NCBI GenBank assembly: GCA_945877965.1
Contig: CAMCTH010000033.1
Location: 1 to 15,194, forward strand
Direction: 5' to 3'
Origin: Planctomicrobium piriforme
GTDB lineage: Bacteria > Planctomycetota > Planctomycetia > Pirellulales > PNKZ01
DNA: 15,194 nucleotides
The notes below the pieces were generated by a model. It was not told the origin of the DNA. It did not search any database and worked only from the letters and a program-made list of their open reading frames with translations. Every line of letters begins with the position of its first letter. The stretch's first letter is position 1. Positions 1 through 5,617 of this stretch are shown one piece after another. A program made the position numbers and the translations under genes.

Positions 1-672
1 GCCCTGATCGACCGAGTTCGCAGGTCGACCGACGAGCGTTATCGACAACGTCGAGAATTAGGCCCGAGTGCCGCATACGCCACGACCTACGATCAAGCGA
101 AAGCTTTGATGGAGCGGCGCGAGATTTTCGATCTGACGAAAGAATCGACTGCCGACGTCGAGCGTTACGGCAAACACGAATTCGGTCAGAACTGCCTGCT
201 CGCTCGGCGATTGCTAATGGCGGGCATCACCAGCGTGAAAGTAACGCACTTCGATTGGGATTCGCATCAGCATAACTTCCACTGGCAGAAAGTGCGTTGT
301 GCGGAATTCGATCGCACGTTTGCTACGTTCATCGAAGACCTCGCCGAGCGCGGCATGCTCGAGCACACTCATGTGTTGGTGACGAGCGAAATGGGACGCA
401 CGCCGCAGATCGACAACCTCGGCGGACGCGGTCATTGGGGAAAGGCCTGGAGCGTAGTCATGGCCGGTAGCGGCGTCAAACCGGGAATGGTCTACGGCTC
501 GACCACCGACGACGGGATGGAGGTGAAGGACGACAAGATCTCGCTCGGTGACCTGTTTCATACGAACTTGAGCGCGTTAGGGATCGATTCCAGTGCGAGT
601 TACGCGATAGCGGGCCAAACAAACCCCGTGGCGGATCCGGCCGCGAAACCTGTCGACGCGTTGCTCGCTTAA
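1..672 (+). CDS. DUF1501 family protein, C-terminal part (5' end outside window)
   Basis: The frame is open from base 1, so the true start lies upstream and at least 223 C-terminal codons are present. The TTG/ATG near 106 is internal. The protein belongs to DUF1501, a family in the alkaline-phosphatase/sulfatase-like fold group, usually Tat-exported and of unknown activity. Visible hallmarks are GQNCLLARRLL (a helix common to the family), a THFDWDSHQHN segment rich in His/Asp, TSEMGRTPQID (the family's xGExGRTP motif, here SEMGRTP), and GGRGHWGKAW followed by a glycine-rich turn (MAGSGVKPG). The paralogue at 10674-12182 carries the matching motifs GNWDFHAR, TGEFGRTPSLD and GRHHWP. The gene is followed after 25 bp by a WD40 gene on the same strand. 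In planctomycetes such sets often start with a DUF1549/DUF1553 cytochrome protein, which may lie upstream of the window. Confidence 0.9.
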   Translation, partial: ALIDRVRRSTDERYRQRRELGPSAAYATTYDQAKALMERREIFDLTKESTADVERYGKHEFGQNCLLARRLLMAGITSVKVTHFDWDSHQHNFHWQKVRCAEFDRTFATFIEDLAERGMLEHTHVLVTSEMGRTPQIDNLGGRGHWGKAWSVVMAGSGVKPGMVYGSTTDDGMEVKDDKISLGDLFHTNLSALGIDSSASYAIAGQTNPVADPAAKPVDALLA

Positions 673-697
673 GTCCGCCCTGATAGAGACCCCCCCC

Positions 698-1699
698 ATG
701 AAAATCGACCCGACCAAGTCAAAGCTCGTCTTTGATGTTAAGCACGAGTCGCCGCTGCATTCCTGCATGTTCGATCCTAGCGGTCGATTCGTGCTTTGTG
801 GCGGGCGTAGTCGTGAACTGGTTGTGGTAGACGTTGCATCGAGGAAGAAGAGCCTTCTCCCGGGGCCTGATAGTTGGATTGAATCGATAGCTCGTGCGGG
901 CACTGATCTCGTGCTGACCGGTGATTACGTCGGACGCATAATCGCGTGGGATTGTAGCGGCGCGGAACCCAAGCAACGCTGGAACAGGGAGGCGCACGCC
1001 AGTGCCATTCACGCCATTTCGGTGAGTGTAGATGGAAAGACGTTTGCCACCTGTGACCATGACGGTTTCGTACGTACCTGGCATACCAGCGACGGTAAGC
1101 GACTTCATGAATTGCCGCAGATCGACTTTCCCGTCTACGGCGTCGCCTTACATCCCGACGGTAGTCGCATCGTGACGGTCGATTTGAAGCCGATCAAACC
1201 TCGGATCAAGGTTTCGGAAATCGTGTCCGGCAAAGAACAACTCGTAATTGAAGTGCCGGAGATGTCGGGCTATCGTCGCTCGGAGGATGTCGAGTGGACG
1301 GGTATCCGCACGTTATTGCTCTCGCCCGACGGGCAGACGATCGTGGCCGGCGGACGTAACGGCTGGGATGGCGTGGCGTGCTTACAGCTCTTCGACATGG
1401 CGACGGGCAAACCGAAACGGAAGCTGCTCTCGACGCTCAAGAACGCGACCTACTACGGCGCGAAATATCACCCCCAAGGCTTCTTGTTGGCGTCGGCCGG
1501 CGAGGTCGGCAAAGGTGAAGTTCGGATCTGGAACCCCCAGCGCGATGAAACCCTTGCGACGATCGGTACGCCCGGCCCGTGCATGGGGCTTGACCTTCAT
1601 CCGAGCGGCGAAAGTTTGGCCGTCGCGCAAATGATTTCTCCAGGAGGCAGACAGTACCCGGATTCCGGCTTACTTTCCGTCTACACATGGACTGCGTGA
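698..1699 (+). CDS. WD40-repeat beta-propeller protein
   Basis: This 333-residue protein is made almost entirely of WD40-type blades. Seven can be counted, at about residues 18-46, 58-85, 100-129, 145-175, 201-233, 251-278 and 293-331. Blades typically carry a (H/S)P(D/S)G turn followed by a strand ending in W or F and D/N, for example IIAWD, VRTWH, LQLFD and VRIWN. Seven blades would close one propeller. No signal peptide or membrane segment is visible, so the product is probably cytoplasmic, unlike the exported proteins around it. The ATG at 698 follows a run of eight C's and has no good Shine-Dalgarno sequence. The start is chosen because the propeller begins soon after it and the preceding DUF1501 gene ends 25 bp upstream, suggesting co-transcription. 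The last 30 bp overlap, on the opposite strand, the read-through tail of the IS transposase. The binding partner is unknown. Confidence 0.85.
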   Translation: MKIDPTKSKLVFDVKHESPLHSCMFDPSGRFVLCGGRSRELVVVDVASRKKSLLPGPDSWIESIARAGTDLVLTGDYVGRIIAWDCSGAEPKQRWNREAHASAIHAISVSVDGKTFATCDHDGFVRTWHTSDGKRLHELPQIDFPVYGVALHPDGSRIVTVDLKPIKPRIKVSEIVSGKEQLVIEVPEMSGYRRSEDVEWTGIRTLLLSPDGQTIVAGGRNGWDGVACLQLFDMATGKPKRKLLSTLKNATYYGAKYHPQGFLLASAGEVGKGEVRIWNPQRDETLATIGTPGPCMGLDLHPSGESLAVAQMISPGGRQYPDSGLLSVYTWTA

Positions 1700-2641
1700 T
1701 TCATACGGGAATTGACTTGCTCCGTAGAAAACCCCTGTGCGTCTGAGGATCATGACGTTGAGCGTGATCGCTCGGAGGGAGAGTTCTCGACATTGAGAGT
1801 GATAACGTCGGGCTCGTAATGCGGAGCCCATCAATCGCTTGAGCATACTGTTGACGGTCTCGACCTGCCACCGTTGCGAGTAGCGTGAGAGATGCAATCG
1901 GCTTGCCATCCGTCGTCGCCAGAATCCGGAAGGTCGCTTGGCGGTCGGCCGACCGATCAGCGGGGGAATGAACGTGTTGACGCCGCACTCTTCGCGGGCG
2001 TATTCGTGAACATGCTCGGCGTCGTATCCGGCGTCCGCAACCAGAGCGTCGATCGGCTGACGTGTCAGCGCGTCGTCGAGCACTCGTCGAAAGTGCTTGA
2101 TGTCGGGCCCCGGCCCTCGTCCGGGCGCAACCGCCAAGATGAGGTGACTTGCCGTGTCACACAACACGCCCGCTTTGGGAAACGTGGCATAAGTGGTCTT
2201 TTGCCAAAATTTGCTGCAACTGGCGCGTCGTTTCACAAAATAGTGACTGACGTGATGCGCCTCGAATCCGGTCCCGTCCAAGGCCGCCAACGCGCAGCGC
2301 GTTTTCAAGCGACCTTGCACTTGGGCCACGTCCAACGTCGCTTCCAGTAACTTGCGAACGTCGGCGACCAGCAGCAGCCGATCGGCCGCTTTTTGAAACG
2401 TCGTGAAGTGCGGCACGATCTCCAAGTCGATCGCCGCCGTCAACTCTTGGCAATCTCCCAGCAGGGCCGCCAATTTGCGATAGTCGAGTTGCAGGAACTC
2501 TTTCAGCACCAGACAGGCGAACAACTGCGGCTGCGTGAATTTCTTGGGACTGAACTTGTGCGCGTAGTCGCGAAACGTCAACTGACCGATCAAATGGCCG
2601 AAGAGCAACACCCGCCGCGGACTCTTCGTCGTCGTACTCAT
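1670..2641 (-). CDS. IS4-like DDE transposase, C-terminal tail read from host DNA
   Basis: This is a DDE (RNase H-like) transposase of 323 residues. Catalytic residues read by eye are D122 (ALDGTGF), D203 (VADAGYD) and E261. E261 lies in YSQRWQVETVNSMLK, which matches the IS4 signature Y-(2)-R-(3)-E-(6)-K (Y254, R257, E261, K268). ATG at 2641 is preferred; a GTG at 2665 would add eight residues, and neither has a clear ribosome binding site. No stop occurs before the element's end. The frame passes through the inverted repeat (last IS codon is A308), through the target duplication (S309-F311), and stops only at 1670-1672 in host sequence. Residues 309-323 are therefore not IS-encoded, and the tail overlaps the WD40 gene by 30 bp. 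The catalytic core is intact, so the enzyme may be active. Confidence 0.92.
   Translation of the reverse strand: MSTTTKSPRRVLLFGHLIGQLTFRDYAHKFSPKKFTQPQLFACLVLKEFLQLDYRKLAALLGDCQELTAAIDLEIVPHFTTFQKAADRLLLVADVRKLLEATLDVAQVQGRLKTRCALAALDGTGFEAHHVSHYFVKRRASCSKFWQKTTYATFPKAGVLCDTASHLILAVAPGRGPGPDIKHFRRVLDDALTRQPIDALVADAGYDAEHVHEYAREECGVNTFIPPLIGRPTAKRPSGFWRRRMASRLHLSRYSQRWQVETVNSMLKRLMGSALRARRYHSQCRELSLRAITLNVMILRRTGVFYGASQFPYESRSPCVDGK
1709..1717. repeat. Target site duplication, left copy
   Basis: gaattgact directly abuts the left inverted repeat and is identical to 2705-2713. The 9-bp length is typical of IS4-group insertion. Removing one copy plus the IS gives the pre-insertion sequence. Confidence 0.93.
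1718..1733 (+). repeat. IS left terminal inverted repeat
   Basis: tgctccgtagaaaacc is the exact reverse complement of 2689-2704. It lies at the 3' end of the transposase gene and is itself translated as part of the transposase C-terminus. Confidence 0.95.
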
Positions 2642-2688
2642 AACTCGTGCTACGCACGAAATCACGCTAGCAGACGAACGACTTCAAA

Positions 2689-2704
2689 GGTTTTCTACGG
2701 AGCA
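2689..2704 (-). repeat. IS right terminal inverted repeat
   Basis: ggttttctacggagca matches the left end perfectly over 16 bp in inverted orientation. It lies upstream of the transposase start, so any transposase promoter would be in or near 2642-2704. Confidence 0.95.
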
Positions 2705-2713
2705 GAATTGACT
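2705..2713. repeat. Target site duplication, right copy
   Basis: gaattgact directly abuts the right inverted repeat and is identical to 1709-1717, with no mismatch. Confidence 0.93.
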
Positions 2714-2780
2714 CGCTTCCTGAAAACAGGCCGGCCGTCAGTAGATCAGTAGAGGTGCATCGCACGAAAAGGGGACGGTC

Positions 2781-3047
2781 CGGCTAGCTTTCGCGCGCGT
2801 GCTGCTGACCAAGCCTCGCTACGTGATTTTGGACGAAGCCACCAGTGCCTTAGATTCGCACAATGAAGAGGCGATGTATCAATTGTTGCATAATTCCGGG
2901 GCAACGCTCGTCAGCGTCAGTCATCGCCTCAATATCCGCCGATACCATAAGCATGTTTTAGAGTTAGGGGGCGATGGAACTTGGCGCGTCTTCCCCGCCG
3001 AAGACTTGGGAACGAAGCCCGTCGAGAAACCGACACAAGCGAATTAG
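2781..3047 (+). pseudogene. 5'-deleted ABC transporter ATPase fragment (SbmA/YddA-like)
   Basis: Only the C-terminal end of an ABC ATPase domain remains, about 88 codons. Homology starts abruptly at RLAFARVLLTKP, the helix that follows the LSGGQ signature. It continues with Walker B and D-loop (VILDEATSALDS) and the switch histidine (SVSHR). The Walker A motif, signature motif and membrane domain are missing, and a stop (tag, 2742-2744) lies in frame upstream. The pattern RxxHxHxLELGGDGTW after the H-loop resembles the fused permease-ATPase exporters of the SbmA/BacA/YddA type, so the original gene was probably over 500 codons. A GTG at 2799 could start an ORF but would give no working ATPase. 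The right end of the IS is about 70 bp upstream, but its exact target duplication shows that the IS insertion itself did not delete the gene. Confidence 0.85.
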
Positions 3048-3202
3048 CTTCGGTCACCCGACAGACTCAACCGGCATGATTCAAATATTTTCGATAAATC
3101 AACAACCCAAAATGACGAGAGCTTATCTGCATAAAACGCAGTATGTTGCGACGGATCGGATTGGGCTCTAGAACCATACCTAGAATAGCTCCGAAAAATC
3201 TT

Positions 3203-3207
3203 AGAGG
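3203..3207 (+). promoter_or_regulatory. Ribosome binding site of the VIT-family gene
   Basis: agagg lies 9 nt upstream of the ATG at 3217 and supports that start over later Met codons. Confidence 0.55.
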
Positions 3208-3216
3208 CTCAGTCGC

Positions 3217-3918
3217 ATGCATATTCAACATCCGGAGCGGCATCGTACGGATCGCATCGGCTGGTTGCGCGCCGCCGTGTTGGGTGCGAACGACGGGATT
3301 GTATCCACGGCGAGCCTGGTCGTCGGCGTCGCGGCCGCAACTGCCGCCCCCGGTGAAATCGTGGTCGCAGGAGTCGCCGGCCTCGTCGCGGGGGCCATGT
3401 CGATGGCAGCAGGCGAATATGTCTCCGTCAGTTCGCAAGCGGACACGGAACGCGCCGACCTCGAACGAGAACGCAAAGAACTTGCTACCGAGGATGCGTC
3501 TGAGCAGGAAGAACTGGCCGCGATCTACGTTAAGCGAGGCCTCGACGAAGAACTGGCGAAGCGGGTTGCGAGCCGATTGATGGCTCACGATGCTTTAACC
3601 ACACATGCTCGCGACGAGTTGGGCATTTCAGAGATTACGACGGCGCGGCCCGTTCAAGCGGCATTCGCTTCTGCCGCTACCTTCGCAGTCGGCGCGGCAA
3701 TGCCGTTGATAACCGCGATCGTTACTCCCCGAGCAGCATTGATTCCCGTCGTGTTCGTAACATCCGTCTTGTTCCTCGCAATCCTGGGTGGATTTGGCGC
3801 ATACGCCGGAGGCGCTCCTCCCCTCAGGGGTGCTTTGCGGGTGACTTTTTGGGGTGTCTTGGCGATGGCGCTTACGGCCGGAGTGGGTGCATTGTTCGGG
3901 GCAAACGCTGCAGGCTGA
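3217..3918 (+). CDS. VIT1/CCC1-family Fe(II)/Mn(II) transporter
   Basis: This 233-residue protein has the full VIT-family layout. TM1 is at about 18-40 (AAVLGANDGIVSTASLVVGV, with the conserved ND). TM2 is at about 48-72 and contains GLVAGAMSMAAGEYVSVSSQ, the family's metal-pathway Met/Gly/Glu pattern (M61, M63, E67). A hydrophilic Glu/Asp-rich helical segment at about 75-140 corresponds to the cytoplasmic metal-binding domain. Three further membrane segments lie at about 146-168, 174-196 and 207-229. Family members move ferrous iron or manganese out of the cytoplasm, typically by proton exchange. The length is normal and nothing is missing. The gene stands alone between an ABC remnant and an HTH remnant, so no operon partner is visible. 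The upstream 169 bp (3048-3216) hold no gene and no promoter that I can call with confidence. Confidence 0.92.
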   Translation: MHIQHPERHRTDRIGWLRAAVLGANDGIVSTASLVVGVAAATAAPGEIVVAGVAGLVAGAMSMAAGEYVSVSSQADTERADLERERKELATEDASEQEELAAIYVKRGLDEELAKRVASRLMAHDALTTHARDELGISEITTARPVQAAFASAATFAVGAAMPLITAIVTPRAALIPVVFVTSVLFLAILGGFGAYAGGAPPLRGALRVTFWGVLAMALTAGVGALFGANAAG

Positions 3919-4004
3919 TGTGACGCGACGGTTTTCGACGCAGCTTTGAGTAAATCAGACTGCTTCGAATTTTGTCCACCGCTGAAATCGGAGTTCAGGC
4001 GACC

Positions 4005-4199
4005 TTAGAAAAGGTCACTCAAGTCGACGCGAAGGATGGAAGCCATCAGCCGCAAATTAAGAATCGAGACGTTCCGTTCGCCACGCTCGACCGATCCGAT
4101 GAACGTCCGGTGCAGTTCGCATTGATCTCCCAACTGCTGTTGGGTCAAACCCCGCTCCTCTCGCCGTTTGCGGATCCGTTCACCGAGGCGTTGGAGGAA
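4005..4199 (-). pseudogene. XRE/Cro-type helix-turn-helix reading frame without a start codon
   Basis: The minus strand reads 64 codons between an in-frame stop (4200-4202) and TAA at 4005-4007. The peptide is a textbook XRE domain: GERIRKRREERGLTQQQLGD, then a turn and recognition helix with LHRTFIGSVERGERN, then NLRLMASILRVDLSDLF. The wording HRTFIGSVERGERN is typical of small single-domain regulators such as restriction-modification controller proteins and phage-type repressors. The helices are complete, but no ATG or GTG precedes the domain. The first TTG falls inside it, after ERG. Either the 5' end was lost or frameshifted, or an unusual start is used. The frame begins about 26 bp after the stop of the DUF1552 gene on the same strand, so it would be transcribed from the operon. 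The overlapping plus-strand frame (3972-4214) is its shadow. Confidence 0.72.
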
Positions 4200-4225
4200 T
4201 TATTTGTCGTCTAGGCTCCCGGAAG

Positions 4226-5617
4226 CTACGTCAACAACTCGCTCAGCGGCCCCTTCTGATCCAAGTCCTTGAGCCCCGGGTCGGCGACACCGAACGTCTC
4301 GCGTCGCTCGCCGGCCGCTGCGAGCAGCGACAAGTAGAAATTGGCGATTGTGCGATGGTCCTTCGCACCGTAGCCGGGCCATTGCAGCAGGCGCCCCGCG
4401 GTCTTCAACTTGCCGCCAAGGTTGCCCAACACGATGACCGGCCAATCGTAAAGGCCCGGATGGTGACTATCGCCCGAGTCGCTCAGGTAGACGATCACCG
4501 TGTGATCGAGCATCGTGCCGTCCCCCTCGCGCACGGCTTGCAGCTTGCGGGCCATCTCGGCGATCAGACCGACGTGATACTTGCGAACGGCGACGAAGCA
4601 CTCGGCGGCCGTCAGGCCATTGATGCCCTTGCCGTGGCCGTACTCATGCCCGTCGATCGGCACGCCCAGTTCCGGGAACGAGATGTAGTTCTGCCCGCCG
4701 CCTCCGGAAGTGATTGTGACGACGTTCGTCAATCCGGCGATGAGTGCGGCCGTGCCGATCGCGAATTGCGCTTCGAGGCGATTGGTTTCGGTCGGCTTGG
4801 CGAATTTCTCCTCCAGTTGCGGTCGCTGGGTGCGGAGCGCTCCTTCGAGCCTGTCGATATCGTCTTGCCGGTCGCGCAGGTCCTCGAAGGCTTCGAGGTA
4901 CTGATCGAGCTTGGCTCGTTCTTCTCCCGCCAACGCATTGCGGCTGCGACGAACGTCGTCGGTCATGAAGTCGAGCAAATTGGTGCGACGATCAAAGGCT
5001 TGGCGGGTCGCCCCTTCCAAGACGCTGCCGAACAAGCCGCGATACGCCAACTCGGGCGAACATTGAATCGGCACGACCTTGCCCGGTCCGGCGGCCGAGA
5101 TCTGGTAGTTCATCGTTTGTTCGAGGCGGTTGAGTATTCCCAAGCCGACGTGCCGCATCACGCCCGGCGACGCGGTGCCGAGCGCGACGTCGATCGTCGG
5201 CGTCAGCGGTCCTTTGCTGCCGGGATAGCAACCGAGGCAGCCGTGATTCGTCGAATGCCCGCCGGTTCCCCCTTCGGCAATGCGTCCCGACAGGCCGAGC
5301 AAGATCGACATGCGATCTTTAAACGGCTCCAATCCGGCGATCGGATCGGGCAGCGCGAGCGTCTGCAAATCGTGTTCAATTAAGCTCGTGTTCTTCGGAA
5401 TACCCTTCTCACGCACCGGGCGCTCGACGCTCGTCGGCAGCACATGCTGCGGATGCAGGCCGTTGCTTTGGACGATGAAGACGAACCGCTTGCGGATGGC
5501 GGCGGTCTCGCCCGCCGCGTGGGCCGCCAGTTGCGAGAGAATCGGCGTTAGCAACGCCGTCCCCGCGCCGAGGGCCGTGCCGCGGAGAATGTCACGACGA
5601 GTAGGGACGGCGGTCAT
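4226..5617 (-). CDS. DUF1552 family Tat-exported protein (copy A)
   Basis: This 463-residue DUF1552 protein is of unknown activity; the family is found mainly in Planctomycetes and similar bacteria. An N-terminal twin-arginine leader is visible (TRRDILRG at 6-13, hydrophobic stretch 14-35, AHA-like cleavage site). The body starts with KRFVFIVQSNGLHPQ. It continues with GGHSTNHGCLGC (120-130), a charged helical stretch at about 222-290, a glycine-rich turn with HEYGHG (324-329), and the C-terminal VIVYLSDSGDSHH, WPVIVLGNLGGKL and HRTIANFYLSLL blocks. The start overlaps the stop of the upstream haem-protein gene by 4 bp (ATGA), which decides the start codon and suggests translational coupling. 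It is the last intact gene of the minus-strand array. Copy B at 12234-13631 has the same layout but carries GGGHSNNFQALGAFG in place of the Cys-containing segment. Confidence 0.92.
   Translation of the reverse strand: MTAVPTRRDILRGTALGAGTALLTPILSQLAAHAAGETAAIRKRFVFIVQSNGLHPQHVLPTSVERPVREKGIPKNTSLIEHDLQTLALPDPIAGLEPFKDRMSILLGLSGRIAEGGTGGHSTNHGCLGCYPGSKGPLTPTIDVALGTASPGVMRHVGLGILNRLEQTMNYQISAAGPGKVVPIQCSPELAYRGLFGSVLEGATRQAFDRRTNLLDFMTDDVRRSRNALAGEERAKLDQYLEAFEDLRDRQDDIDRLEGALRTQRPQLEEKFAKPTETNRLEAQFAIGTAALIAGLTNVVTITSGGGGQNYISFPELGVPIDGHEYGHGKGINGLTAAECFVAVRKYHVGLIAEMARKLQAVREGDGTMLDHTVIVYLSDSGDSHHPGLYDWPVIVLGNLGGKLKTAGRLLQWPGYGAKDHRTIANFYLSLLAAAGERRETFGVADPGLKDLDQKGPLSELLT

Larger units (their letters stand above)
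1718..2704 (-). mobile_element. Complete IS4-like insertion sequence, 987 bp
   Basis: The ends are defined directly. A 16-bp sequence at 1718-1733 (tgctccgtagaaaacc) is repeated as its exact reverse complement at 2689-2704, and both ends are flanked by the 9-bp direct repeat gaattgact (1709-1717 and 2705-2713). One transposase gene fills the element. Its signature is Y-(2)-R-(3)-E-(6)-K, as in the IS4 group, and 9-bp or longer target duplications are also usual there. The element is short for that family. Perfect repeats and an exact target duplication suggest a recent, probably intact insertion. It landed just downstream of the WD40 gene, 9 bp after its stop codon, and interrupts no recognisable gene. 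Subfamily assignment would need a comparison against ISfinder. Confidence 0.93.

Noticed and set aside
2393..2752. Plus-strand 119-codon frame across the IS right end
   Set aside because: It is antisense to the transposase N-terminus and crosses the inverted repeat and target duplication. No domain is recognisable.
3144..3186. Possible promoter upstream of the VIT gene (ttgcga / tctaga or ttgggc / tagaat)
   Set aside because: Spacings are 14-15 bp instead of about 17, and the hexamers are weak. Not enough to call.
3972..4214. Plus-strand 80-codon open frame
   Set aside because: The opposite strand encodes a clear XRE helix-turn-helix domain over the same bases, while this frame shows no family-like pattern. 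It is the antisense shadow.
4355..5383. Long plus-strand frame (342 codons) opposite DUF1552 copy A
   Set aside because: DUF1552 is recognisable along the minus strand, and the plus-strand peptide has shadow-like, low-information composition. GC-rich coding DNA often leaves such antisense frames.
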